Shown: positions 10,991 through 21,659 of the stretch, piece after piece
Layout: each line of letters opens with the position of its first letter
How positions within the stretch are numbered: position 1 is the first letter of the stretch
Assembly (NCBI GenBank): GCA_007844125.1
Contig: CM017573.1
Location: 6,043,441-6,107,440, forward strand
Direction: 5' to 3'
Length of the DNA stretch: 64,000 nucleotides
Source: Sinonovacula constricta
Taxonomy: Eukaryota > Mollusca > Bivalvia > Cardiida > Solecurtidae
Made by a program: the position numbers and the translations under genes
The notes under the pieces: model-generated
The model's input: the letters and a program-made list of their open reading frames with translations, nothing else
Databases searched by the model: none
Told to the model about the DNA's origin: nothing

Positions 10991-11205
10991 CCCAATACAA
11001 TTGGCTATTTCTTTCTGTATTGGCGAAGCGCTGGAGCGCATGAAGCTCTACTATGGAATGATCAATGAAAATCTGCACCTGGGGAAAACCGAGTCTATGT
11101 TGCGGATGTTCGGAACCCTGATAATACGGGTCCTAATTCGGTCAACATCGTCGTAGATACTTATATGATTAGTTCTTTAGTTTACGCAAATCAATTTTGA
11201 TTCTT
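10991..11205 (+). pseudogene. Possible decayed coding fragment, unidentified
   Basis: This block is more GC-rich than its surroundings and starts after TTTTTAATCCTAG, which looks like a splice acceptor. One frame is open over 68 codons to 11156. A second frame, with one stop, gives GENRVYVADVRNPDNTG and runs on past 11156. Two protein-like frames suggest a frameshifted old exon, but no family is recognised. It could be chance. Confidence 0.25.
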
Positions 11206-11432
11206 TCAAATATGTATTATTTTGTAATTAAGAAATATGACAAAGGCCTATGAGCATTGCAACATTTAATTTCTTGTCTCCACGCTGAAGAGTATGGACG
11301 TTGTAAGCGGTATTATAATTGACCAATTCTTGTTCTTGTTCAGTTCGGTAAGACGACAGAAAATTGACTCATAAATTCACTATCAATGAATGTATTAAAC
11401 TGGTATTGTCGAGCGTGGGTATTCGACGACGG

Positions 11433-11606
11433 ACCGTTATTTATCACATAACCTACCGCGCGAGCGTGAGGTAACGCGTTATTTTTGGTAACTCACTGGT
11501 GAGTTATCGTAGTGTGACGTCATTGTCGCAGTGTGACGTCATTAACTATGTGTGGTGTATATGCCATTTCCCGATCACTTTGTTGTCGCCGTTTTATGCA
11601 TTTTGT
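11433..11606 (+). repeat. REP-K copy 1
   Basis: Matches, in reverse, 47380-47555. Shared blocks include ATCACATAACCTACCGCGCG, CAGTGTGACGTCATT (twice here) and TTGTCGCCGTTTTATGCATT. No inverted ends were found, so the class is unknown. A short REP-G opening lies upstream at 11236-11265. Confidence 0.7.
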
Positions 11607-11646
11607 CGGACAATTTCATTTTAATTAATAAATAGATAACATTTTA

Positions 11647-12003
11647 GTCCGGGATCCCGGGCCGCGACATAGCAATGTCGTTAAAAATGGTAGTGGTGTA
11701 GCTCCCTTGCTAACGCTCAAGCAAACATAAGGGTAGTTCCACGACTGGTTGGCCCGGTGATAGGATAATGTGACTGGGTGTGGTATCATGCCACATGTTT
11801 ACGGCATGCTATTCACAGTGAAGGCAGCACTTTATCTGCTTCAAGTGGACACCGTCTCCAGATAACCGATATACTGTTGGTGGGACAATAAACCCAATGA
11901 ACAAACATGCTTTACACATTGAAGGCAGCACTATATCTGCTTCAAGTGGATATCGTCTCCAGATAACTGATATCCTGTTGGTGGGACAATAAACCCAATA
12001 AAG
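11647..12003 (+). mobile_element. SINE-1, 5'-truncated, two tail units
   Basis: Starts inside the tRNA-like head at the B box (GGGATCCCGGGCCGCGACAT), so the A box is missing. It continues through the SINE-1 body and two copies of the 101 bp tail, ending AATAAACCCAATAAA. 5' truncation fits LINE-type target-primed reverse transcription. Confidence 0.85.
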
Positions 12004-12185
12004 ACTGGAACTATCTTTTGTGCGGATTCTTCCCAACCGAATTACACATGTCAAGGCCGACTGTTCATACTATAAAAAGATTATGCATTTTAGAGCCTCG
12101 TTTCGCATCGTTTCATTCAACTCGTTTAATATTTTCAGTACCTAATGACCACTCATAGCAAATCCTCTATGTACTAAAAGCTACC

Positions 12186-12262
12186 GACCGGCCGCAATAG
12201 CTCAACTGGTAGAGCGTCGGCTTGCGGATCGGGAAATCGTGGGTTCGAACATGGAATTTTCA
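12186..12262 (+). mobile_element. SINE-2 tRNA-like head only
   Basis: Reads GACCGGCCGCAATAGCTCAA with A box TAGCTCAACTGGTAGAGCG and B box GGTTCGAAC. The SINE-2 body does not follow. It could be a solo head or tRNA pseudogene. The T-arm and acceptor pairing after the B box are broken, so a working tRNA is unlikely. Confidence 0.6.
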
Positions 12263-12425
12263 GGTTGCCGAGGCTTTTATCTATTGTAGGCCTGCATACT
12301 GTATATATGTTAATAGTTTGTTGAATTACTAGTTATTATGTATGAACATAAGTTCACTGTATCTGTTTTAACTCCCGAGGCAGGTGCTTACTGTAAGTTG
12401 TTTCACTTTGATGGGATATTTTTAT

Positions 12426-12785
12426 TTACACTGTTTGTTTGATAGAAAAACCTTCAGGAAGTGCGAGGTTGGAGCGTCCCACAAACCAGGTTTCAGCACC
12501 CCAGTTGGCCCTTTTGTCGGCTGACCGTTCCAAGGCGGTAACTGATGTTTTTTTCTTTCTGTGTGTTATGTCTGCTCTGTGTTTTTTGTCACATTTACAT
12601 TTACCTTGTTTGCCTTTGTCTACAGGTAGATAAAATTTAAATATTTGTGGAAATTTTGATAGAACCTTTTCTATTTTACATTTTTTGTTTTTAAAGAAAA
12701 CTATCAGGTCTTGGCTGTCGGGTACCGCCATTGAACTCTTCACCTGTTCCATCTTTTTTTCGTCGACTTTGATGTTTTTAATCAA
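12426..12785 (-). pseudogene. 120-codon frame sharing the REP-G ALERS motif
   Basis: Open minus frame of 119 residues. Residues VTALERSADKRANWGAE match in part the plus-frame VIALERSVGNMDRLG near 4530. It is lysine-rich upstream (KGKQGKCKCDKKH) and has no predicted membrane segment. Shared protein-level similarity at two loci suggests descent from a coding repeat, but no family is recognised and expression is doubtful. Confidence 0.3.
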
Positions 12786-13145
12786 AGATTTTTGCTGAAG
12801 ACTAGTGGATATCGTCCGAATGTCAGTGACCGAACCACCAAGGGTGTATCAATTCAAAAACTGCCCATCTCATTCAGATACGCAATCTTTTTCCCTTACG
12901 CCACACGCTGACAAATTCAAAAGGTACCGTGTTCGCCCCTTACTATAATCGCGCGCGTCAACACCCAAACTTGTTGGTCCAGTGATCGAATAAAGGAAGA
13001 CTTAACAACTAATATATTACAAGACGATAAATGCATATTAAATACTATATTAAAGAGTAAATCCCATTGCCAAACCATTATGATACGATTATATATTGAA
13101 AGGTGGTCACGCGTGCATTTACAAAATCAGGATAGGTATATTAGT
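12786..13145. other. No recognisable feature
   Basis: No repeat, tRNA or credible coding frame was recognised. Confidence 0.5.
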
Positions 13146-13728
13146 CAGGGGTGGATCCAGAAAAAATATTGGTGGGTGGGGTGGGGGTAGGGTGGGAGTG
13201 GATCTGGTTGGGATCCATTGGTGGGGTGGGGATGGGGGTGGGGATGGGGTGGTTGTTGGTGGTTTGGATCCAGTGGTGGGGTGTGGATAGGGTGGGGAGG
13301 GGGTGGTTGTTGGTGGTTTGGATCCAGTGGTGGGGTGGGGATGGGGTGGGGAGGGGGTGGTTGTTGGTGGTTTGGATCCAGTGGTGGGGTGTGGATGGGG
13401 TGGGGAGGGGGTGGTTGTTGGTGGTTTGGATCCAGTGGTGGGGTGGGGATGGGGTGGGGAGAGGGTGGTTGTTGGTGGTTTGGATCCAGTGGTGGGGTGG
13501 GGATGGGGTGGGGAGAGGGTGGTTGTTGGTGGTTTGGATCCAGTGGTGGGGTGTGGATGGGGTGGGGAGGGGTGGTTGTTGGTGGTTTGGATCAAGTGGT
13601 GGGGTGGGGATGGGGTGGGGAGAGGGTGGTTGTTGGTGGTTTGGATCCAGTGGTGGGGTGTGGTGGGGGTGGGGATGGGGTTGGGGTTGGGGTGATCTGG
13701 TTGGGATCCATTGGTGGACGCATCCCCG
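13146..13728 (+). repeat. hAT-like terminus followed by G-rich 54 bp minisatellite
   Basis: CAGGGGTGGATCCAG at 13146-13160 looks like a hAT terminus. It leads into about eight units of 54 bp (GTTGTTGGTGGTTTGGATCC within each). The G-run strand can form G-quadruplexes. Because 54 is a multiple of three, long Gly/Trp- and Pro/His/Thr-rich ORFs open on both strands; these are translation artefacts. The MITE-M1 follows directly. Confidence 0.85.
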
Positions 13729-14127
13729 CAAACGGAACACCTCGGATAATTCACGAATCATTTCTCGGATGTATCTACATGTATATAGTCGGATCACCTC
13801 GGTCATTTTTCCTAAAAGGGACTACTTTTGTGACAGACGTCAAAACAAAGATGGCAGCTCGGATGACAGCTCACTACAGTACGATGCCTATAAAAATCAT
13901 CTTTGTGGCTGCTTCAAATTTAAATCATCCAAGTTTAATTTACCCGGCGCAGCAAAGACACAGCTGTTAAACGACTCCATTGTTTATGTTTTGTGCGAAC
14001 TACATTTTAAGCATCTTCTTCTGACTTCCGGCGAACAAAACGATCGAGATTTCTGTAAGTATCATTGCACCAGATACATCCGAGAGACGATTGTCCCGAG
14101 GACGGAATTACCGAGGAGTTCCGATTG
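13729..14127 (+). mobile_element. MITE-M1 copy 2
   Basis: A 399 bp copy with ends CAAACGGAACACCTCGG and GAGGAGTTCCGATTG. Flanks CATCCCCG and CATTCCCC are a plausible imperfect target duplication in C-rich sequence. Internal GACGTCAAAACAAAGATGGC is shared by all five copies. Confidence 0.9.
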
Positions 14128-14130
14128 CAT

Positions 14131-14190
14131 TCCCCCCCCCCCCCCCCCCCCCCACGCCCCCCCCCCCCCCCCACGCCACACACAAACACA
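14131..14190. repeat. Poly-C tract and short CA run
   Basis: Two long C runs separated by ACG, followed by ACACACAAACACACAC. Low complexity; assembly length here may be unreliable. Confidence 0.8.
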
Positions 14191-14349
14191 CACCCGGATC
14201 CATCTTTGGAAGATGCGTTGATGGGTGGCCAGTTACAGGTATCTGTTCACCGAAAGAAATCGCATTTAAAAGACCACCCCTCTTTGATGCGTCTTACGTT
14301 TTTATGAATGAAATCGGCCAATTAAAACCTAGGTATGATACATACTTGT

Positions 14350-14900
14350 TTGAAAGGTGGTTTGGAACAACTTTTTATTAATAACTAAATAAGCCATTGG
14401 TACCTGAAAAGGTCTTACACAATATTCTTCATTGATACCAAAGATCTGTGTGAACAGTCAAGGATAAATCCCTTCTCATCATTACAAACAGGTTTTTTTC
14501 TATCCGAGCCACGCTGCAAAAAAACAAAAACAAAAAAACACACACAAAAACAACAACAACAACAACAACAAAAAAAAAAACACACAAAAAAACAACAACA
14601 AATAACAACAACACCAATTTTAAACCACGTGACGATTTACTTTTATATAGTCATTCGGGTAATCCGCTCTCACGTCGATATCTATTTTTAGCAGAGACTA
14701 ATATCGCGTTGATAGAGTTGGAAAGACTGATGTTTAGAGTATTTTTTTGCGATTAGTACAGTCTTACAATAAAGATTGTGTTTAAATTGTCTTTATTACG
14801 ACTGAATAATGGATATATGCAAAAAAGTATTCCCGAATTCCCCAAAGAAGTGGTTAAATATTGGTACGTGTATTTAATATAGGCAAATTGTCGGATACCA
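14350..14900 (-). mobile_element. MITE-TTAA with AAC expansion
   Basis: Left terminus GAAAGGTGGTTTGGAAC; right terminus AATTGTCGGATACCA. The core in reverse has CTATTTTTAG at 14682-14691 and CCACGTGAC. Between the CACGCTGCAA block and the E-box, the usual 20 bp is replaced by an AAC/A-rich run at 14517-14615. Confidence 0.85.
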
Positions 14901-15328
14901 TAGGCGGTATCCGAAAGTTTGGACTATTTTTTTTTATTAAACAAGCAATTGAAAATTACTGTTACCCGAAATTTTGTTTATTGATGTCTTACACCGTTGT
15001 GGAAAATGAACCATAACGACACAATCGTCATTACAAAATGTATTTCCTATCTGAGCCACGCTGCACAGTCAGCTATTTTTAAACTAAGAAAACCACGTGA
15101 CCACTAATGGGGTCATAAATCATTCACGTCATCCGCTGCGACTTTGATGTCTACTTTTAACAGGACTCCCAAATCGTTCTTTTTTGTAGATTTTTTAAAA
15201 AAAGAATGAGCATTTTAAGTGTTGATTAACGAGTTTTAACGCCCTAAAATTGAGATAGTGTTGACAATCGGCTAAGCTTAGTCTATAGAAAGATCTTGTT
15301 ACATATTTTTGTTGGATATCACCTTTAG
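14901..15328 (-). mobile_element. MITE-TTAA abutting the previous copy
   Basis: Starts GGCGGTATCCGAAAGTTTGG directly after the previous terminus and ends TTGGATATCACCTTTAG. The core has GAGCCACGCTGCACAG and CCACGTGACCAC. The first MEF2-like site is degraded to CTACTTTTAA. Confidence 0.85.
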
Positions 15329-16129
15329 CCAGAATTAGGTGTGAGAAAATGTCGTCTGTGAGAAACTGTTGCTAGAGTCAGGCAGTGTCAGATGCCTTTC
15401 ATAAAATTGTGATGTCTGTATAAAGCAATGTATCAAGCCACAGAAATTTAATTTAAAGCAGTTGGGACATAGTTTAGCGTCTGTGCAAGTTTAATCAAGT
15501 GGTATATAAAATATATTGAGTTTCGAAACTTTAGTTGTTTTTCAGCCATTTTTGTTCATGTATGATGTAAACAAATGACGTATTGTCACGCATGCGCAGT
15601 TAAACGATCCTTAGAAATAGTTTCCCGTAGCCCAGATAGCTTGAAAATCGCCATAACGCGTTTCATATTCTCCCGAACTTTACGCGACAAAAAAAAAAAA
15701 ATTCGTTTGAAATTATACACGATCAGATACGAACAAGTAAGCACTGGCGATAACTTTGAGTAATTATGCACGTGGCTTTCAACGCTATTCAGTTTGCATG
15801 AGCGAAACATACAAAATAATCCGTCCGTGTCATTAGCGTCTTAATACTCAGATGTCTTTGCATTGTGTGAAGGATACATTTTATGTAAACGCCCGTTATT
15901 TAATATTTATAAGGGTTACTTTTCACATGCACGTGTACTCTAAACCCAATTAACTTACTCTGAACTTATTTATTGAGACCTAGAAAACTTTGGTGAAAAG
16001 TGTTGTTCCTGAAAACCCGTAGTGGGGAAGCGAGTGATCAGAATCTGTCTATTTACTGTCATGAAGCTATTTTGCATATTTGTGCAAACAAATACACACG
16101 TGATCAAAGTGGAATATAGTTTTATCCGA
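15329..16129. other. No recognisable feature
   Basis: No repeat family or credible ORF was recognised. The opposing frames at 15575-15810 overlap and lack domain similarity. Confidence 0.5.
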
Positions 16130-16212
16130 TTAAAGATGGTATCAGACATTTGTAAAAGATTGTTGAAAGTATATATGTAACACAATCTAATCCATTAGGG
16201 GGATAATTGTGC

Positions 16213-16996
16213 GTAAATTCATACTTAAAGGGACGGGATTAGCCGGCATTTTTTGCCGATACTGCGCAGCGACATTTCTATCATTATAGCACAGGGGCAC
16301 TTATGAGGGATGGGATGGGATGGGATTAGCCGGCATTTTTTGCCGATACTGCGCAGCGACATTTCTATCATTATAGCACAGGGGCACGTATGAGGGATGG
16401 GATGGGATGGGATTAGCCGGCATTTTTTGCCGATACTGCGCAGCGACATTTCTATCATTATAGCACAGGGGCACTTATGAGGGATGGGATGGGATGGGAT
16501 TAGCCGGCATTTTTTTTGCCGATACTGCGCAGCGACATTTCTATCATTATAGCACAGGGGCACGTATGAGGGATGGGATGGGATGGGATTAGCCGGCATT
16601 TTTTTGCCGATACTGCGCAGCGACATTTCTATCATTATAGCACAGGGGCACTTATGAGGGATGGGATGGGATGGGATTAGCCGGCATTTTTTTGCCGATA
16701 CTGCGCAGCGACATTTCTATCATTATAGCACAGGGGCACGTATGAGGGATGGGATGGGATGGGATTAGCCGGCATTTTTGCCGATACTGCACGTATGAGG
16801 TGCCCAGGGACTAAACACGGCCGGTCCATTATACTGACACCGACGAGTCAGGCGTAATGCTGTCACCTTAGCCCCGAGCTTTAGGAGGGAAGCCACTACT
16901 ATCAACTTTAGTCTTTGGTCTTACCCAGCCGGGGTTTGAACCCACGACCTCCCGATCAGCAAGCCGACGCTCTACCACTTGAGCTATTGCGGCCGG
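16213..16996 (-). mobile_element. SINE-2 with seven-unit tail array
   Basis: Complete tRNA-like head at 16930-16996 (minus). The 3' part is repeated seven times, about 87-89 bp per unit, over 16229-16799. Units alternate CACTTATGAG and CACGTATGAG, a two-unit higher-order pattern. The flanking 9 bp repeat TAATTGTGC (16204-16212, 16997-17005) is the target duplication. The 136-codon minus ORF is only the translated array. Confidence 0.9.
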
Positions 16997-17115
16997 TAAT
17001 TGTGCAGAGGGGCTAGGATAGAAGATGCATTGTAATAATGACACGTAGGGTGTTCTGCTTTACTTTTCAGATGTATAGGCACAAATAGATATTATTTTGC
17101 AGGATATTTTCATGT

Positions 17116-17420
17116 TTATTTGTTTATTGGGTTTATCGTCCCACCAACAGTATTTCAGTTATCTGGAGACGGTGTCCACTTGAAGCAGATATAGTGCTGC
17201 CTCCACTGTGTATAGCATGCCGTGAACACCTGGCATGATACCACACCCAGTCACATTATCCTGACACCGGGCCAACCAGTCGTGAAACTACCCTTATATT
17301 TGCTTGAGCGTTAGCAAGGGAGCTATACCACTACCATTTTTAACGACTTTGGTATGTCGCGGCCCGGGATCGAACCCGGGGCCTCCCGTACCTGGAGCCG
17401 ACGCTCTACCGATTGCGCTT
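17116..17420 (-). mobile_element. SINE-1 nested in MITE-TTAA
   Basis: Single tail unit, complete body and head with B box GGTTCGATCCC (minus). The perfect 12 bp duplication ATATTTTCATGT lies at 17104-17115 and 17421-17432. Confidence 0.93.
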
Positions 17421-17497
17421 ATATTTTCATGTAACAAAACCTTATTTGGTTGCATGAGAGAAAAAAAAGTGTCAAAACTTTCGGATTTCACCTTTAA

Positions 17498-18339
17498 GTA
17501 ATCAAACCACATTCAGCGTTACGGATTAGAAATTTGCCAAATAATTTAATTCGTGGTTTAGTTGCTATGGCAATGATTAAAATTCTCGAAAAGTTCATTG
17601 AACTCAATAAAAGTTCAGAAAATGTGAGAAAATGCTGACAAGTCATGGTTGGTGCAAAAAGTTCATCAAACAACGTTGGTTTGTTGTAGAAAGTCTAAAC
17701 TGACCGAGGTAAAGTTATGCTTTGACTTGGCCCTTGTCGGAGAATATTTCATTTTCGTGTAAAAAGGTTGCAATACAAACAACAACAGCAACAATAACAA
17801 TAACAAAACAACAACAAAACAATAACAACAAAAACAACAAACAAATAAATAAAACAACAACAAAAAATACAACAAAGCGTTTAATGCTTTTAAAGTTTAA
17901 AATTCGTTTAAAGTTTAAACAAAACAAAAGAGAATTATTTGACGCATGGTCATGGCGGGATAATTAAAACTCTGCATTCATCCTAAAATAATATCTACGG
18001 TCTTTGCAATATAATTGGTGTACATTCATTGTTCTTTAAGATTTAATAATTTTAAATGATATTTGTCCCATTATCTCGTTTAATTATAGTCCAAAATAAT
18101 AACATAAACAAATGAAAAACAGTCTTCTTCTGATAGACCTGTTAGTGGAAATGTTTATATTTTTTTCTTTTTTTATAAAATTTGTTTTTTCTTTTAAAAT
18201 GTTTAGTTTCTTAAAACCAAACAAACAAACAACAACAACAACAAAAACAATAACAAACACAAAACTAAAAAACAACAAAACAAAAAAACAAACAAACAAA
18301 TTAAACAACAAGTGCTAATTATAGCATTACCTCGATTTA
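17498..18339. repeat. AAC-rich microsatellites in featureless DNA
   Basis: AAC/AACA-type runs at about 17776-17875 and 18220-18310. The Phe/Val-rich and Asn/Thr-rich ORFs here come from these runs. Nothing else is recognised. Confidence 0.75.
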
Positions 18340-18735
18340 CGACAGCATAAATCGTGAAATTTATCGCTTTAAAGGTTTATTTTCAAATCTGTAAATAACC
18401 AGGATGAGGTTTTCAGCTAAAAATAGATATCGACGTCAGAACGAATTACCCGGATGATAACGTAACGTGATCTCAAAAGTAAGTGGTCACGTGGTTTTCT
18501 TAGTTTAAAAATAGCTATCTCTGCAGCGTGGCTCAGATGGGAAATACCTGTATGCAGTGACGAGTTGGGATTTATGCTTGACTGTTCACACAGACATAAG
18601 ACATCAATGAACAGAATTCACTTTAGTTAGGATAGATGCAGGGCATCAAATAAATAGTATTTCAGGACAATTGTTTTGATAAAAATAATTTATTTGGTGG
18701 TTTTGGGGAAATAAAATTCAGACATCAGCTATTAT
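18340..18735 (+). mobile_element. MITE-TTAA, ends degraded
   Basis: Core is well kept: CTAAAAATAG at 18417-18426, GACGTCA, GGTCACGTGGTTTTCTTAG, TTAAAAATAG and GCAGCGTGGCTCAGATGGG. Right subterminal sequence appears to be partly duplicated (AGACATCAATGAACAG, then GGGCATCAAATAAATAG). Clear termini are missing. Confidence 0.8.
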
Positions 18736-18826
18736 AACTTAGACAAGTAAGGTTAAATGAAAATATAGCTTTATTCACCTAGCCGAGGGAAATGTCTCGA
18801 AAACTTGTGAGAAAAAAATCCTTTAA

Positions 18827-18830
18827 CGCA

Positions 18831-18862
<32 letters not shown>

Positions 18863-18892
18863 CACGCGCACACACACACACACACACACACA
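18827..18892. repeat. ACGC/AC microsatellite
   Basis: (ACGC)n followed by (AC)n. Source of the Cys/Val-rich end of a minus-strand ORF. Confidence 0.95.
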
Positions 18893-20529
18893 TGGTAGTG
18901 GATATTCCAAACACTGTTGTTGAATCTTGTTTTAAATAAAACAACAATAGGGGGGTGGGAGATACATTATTCGCCCTAACGCTCCTTAAATGGTAATGAC
19001 CCGTGAAAAGGTAATCCCCCAAAGTGTACAATAAACTATTCATACGTCTACATAGGCATGGCTTGGAGCTTTTCATCTGGAAGCATTGTGTGGATTTTCT
19101 CCAAGAATGAATCAAAATGACAATAAAGTTCGAGCGCAAGACACAAACAATCATTTTCTTCAATTCGATGACTCCATTGAAACTGGTGGATTTGTAAGTA
19201 TTTGGCATTTTGTTCCGAAACGAAATTGGATTGAATCCATTGTTAAAGGGACAGGCAGTATTCAGTTTTAAAGCAATATTATCGGATTTTGTCAATAAAG
19301 TTTTCATTAAGGTCGATTTTTTTTTCTGATTTTCAAGGAGAAGCAAATGTTTGTACATGCCACTGTTAAACTTAAGACTTTCACAATACATTCTGTTTAG
19401 ACTTACTCTGTATAAAGAAAGATACAAACCCGAATCATGAAAAGCGTTACTAACGCTTTATTATTCGGCGGGGCTGAACTCTACTACTACCTGTTTATGA
19501 CGCCTTTCTTATGTCATATTGTTATAAACAATACGATTTTTTGTTTTTGTTGTTGTTTTTTGTTTTGTTTTTTGTTTTAATGTTGTTGTTGTCAACAATA
19601 CCAAATTGATGATTATTTTTTTAATTAAAAATGTCGTTTTGGCTAAATCGGATACTGGTTGGGTTGCTTTAAGTACATGTAGCAAATAAACACACATGTC
19701 TTTTGGAAATTACCCGAAGTGTTCTTAGTTTTCAAGAAAATATAACACAACTTATTTCTCTATTGTCTTTGGACATAAATTCATTCTTAACTTAGGAATA
19801 GCAGATATAAAGTTTAAAAGTACGAAATAATCTGGGATAGTTTAATCCAATATTCAATGTAGTTGATAACTTTTGATCGTTGTTGTTGTTGTTTTTTTTT
19901 TTTTTGGTGTATGTGTTTTTTAAAAAAATAATTTACTTTTATTTTACTTACTTACTTTTACTTTTATTTTATTTATTTGTTTATTTATTTGTTTAGTTGT
20001 TTTTGGTTGTTGTTGATGTTTTGTTTATTTATTTATTTTGCACAAGAAGTAAAAAGGCAAAGAGTGTCTTAGCCTTTTATTGCACACTTTAATCAGCCCC
20101 TACTGAGCGACTTGCGAACGCTGTGAAATAATTTCCAAATTAACTGAAACCTGAATGTTTAAAAAAAAACACAAAAAACAAACAAAAAAAACAACAACAA
20201 AACAACAACAACAACAAAAACAACAACAAAAAACAACAAACAACAACACACAAACTTGACGCTTATTCTGTTATTCATTTTTTTTTCCAACAAGTTTTCT
20301 TTCAAAATAATAACGTATAAAAATGTATGCATATGTATAAGGCATTGTCGAAAAAACGCGAACACGTTATCGTCGTCAACAAACTGCAACATACAGTATA
20401 TAATGGTACCAAGCACATAGTATTAAATCACATATGGAATAAAAGACAATAAAGCAATTTAAGGAGAAATATATTTTTTAAAATTTTGAAGCTTGCCTCT
20501 TTTCAGATAGCTCAGCTAAGATTTCCCCC
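18893..20529. other. No gene; T-rich and AAC-rich runs
   Basis: GTT/T-rich runs at about 19541-19590 and 19880-20035, and an AAC-rich run at about 20161-20255. The 218-codon minus frame at 18771-19427 has no recognisable domain and includes the ACGC repeat, so I do not call it. Confidence 0.6.
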
Positions 20530-20610
20530 GCTATGCTTGCCCTTTCTCAATTGAGATGACGATGATGTCGATCATTAGTCATACCTACCCACCCTGACAG
20601 CTTGCAGATC
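20530..20610 (+). repeat. 81 bp direct repeat, left member
   Basis: Reads GCTATGCTTGCCCTTTCTCA at its start and GCTTGCAGAT at its end. The partner at 20880-20960 is about 85-90% identical. Together they bracket MITE-M2 almost exactly. Confidence 0.88.
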
Positions 20611-20878
20611 ATTCTCTCACCAGAGGGCGTGCTACACAAGTTTCGCAAACACCTCTGTCAACGCCCGGTGTACAAGATTCTTCTACAAAATATAAATAAT
20701 GAATAAAATGCCCGTGAGATTATTTTGATCAATGTTTAAGATATATTTTAACCAAAATTTTCGGGGAACTATTTTGCGACATGTGACGATAGAATATCAC
20801 GTGTATGAGAACTACTTTTCCCGGCGTTGACAGAGGTGTAAGCGAAACTTGTGTAGCACGCCCTCTGGTGAGAGAATG
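20611..20878 (-). mobile_element. MITE-M2 copy 1, minus
   Basis: Ends CATTCTCTCACCAGAGGGCG and its inverted match ending GAGAGAATG. At 268 bp it is shorter than the 320 bp copies, having lost the A-rich centre. The usual 10 bp target duplication is not seen; 81 bp direct repeats lie on each side instead. Confidence 0.9.
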
Positions 20879-20879
20879 T

Positions 20880-20960
20880 CGCTGTGCTTGTCCTTTCTCA
20901 TTTGAGATGACGATGATGTCGGTCATCAGTTATACCTAACCTCCCTGACAGCTTGCAGAT
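20880..20960 (+). repeat. 81 bp direct repeat, right member
   Basis: Partner of 20530-20610, same orientation, separated from the MITE-M2 end by one base. Ends with the same GCTTGCAGAT. Confidence 0.88.
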
Positions 20961-21659
20961 TGGCAATCCTAAATTGACATGAAACCAGCAAGGAGTTCCC
21001 CCTGTTGATTGATCGACATTGTGATTGCTGATCGAAAGGGCGTGGGGTATTTTGCACCAACGAGGTGTTGTGGACCACATTCAGTTATTTGTATGGATCC
21101 GTTGATAACGCCCTTTATCAATTCAATTCATTTCAACAGTTTATAAAATTAAATCAGTGGACACGTGGGATTGGCAAGCCATTTGTGACGTAAGAAAGGG
21201 CCATTCTTTGCTCAATAAGATCAAACGAATATTGGATTTGTTTAATTAACAAACCCACAGTCATTTTTTCTGACCACATTTGTATCTCACTTTACATCTC
21301 AATTTCGCGTATTATTTTCTCTAATTCTAACTAAGCAATCGATGAGAGTTATGATATTTCTCTCTCGCCTCGTTGGTGATTTTTACAAATACTTTTTACT
21401 CAAACCGGTGTCGAGTCTTTCTACAGTAGTTGTTGGAATTTCATAAATCATTTACGGTCTGAGCATGTATGTCTGCAGATAAAGCCAGAATACCCACCTT
21501 AAGCTCATTCGACATTTGCATTATGTACAAAAGAACAGACGATAAAGTCAAAACATTCCAACTAAAAGGACCTCATACCTATTGTTTGGAATACCCCGGA
21601 TATTTACCAACAAGGGAGACAATTTCTATTTCGCCAACATTTGAATAAATGAATACACC
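20961..21659. other. No recognisable feature
   Basis: Unique-looking sequence with no recognised repeat or ORF. Confidence 0.5.

Larger units (their letters stand above)
16130..17497 (+). mobile_element. MITE-TTAA carrying two nested SINEs
   Basis: Left end TTAAAGATGGTATCAGAC and right end TCGGATTTCACCTTTAA belong to one MITE-TTAA. It is split first by SINE-2 (16213-16996), then by SINE-1 (17116-17420). Both inserts carry their own target duplications. The remaining MITE segments, about 280 bp, join to a recognisable but internally shortened copy. Confidence 0.85.

Noticed and set aside
13119..13806. Pro/His-rich and Gly/Trp-rich ORFs
   Set aside because: Products of the 54 bp G-rich minisatellite in several frames at once.
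18771..19427. 218-codon minus ORF
   Set aside because: Includes the ACGC/AC repeat, has no recognisable domain, and sits in AT-rich sequence without homologous copies.
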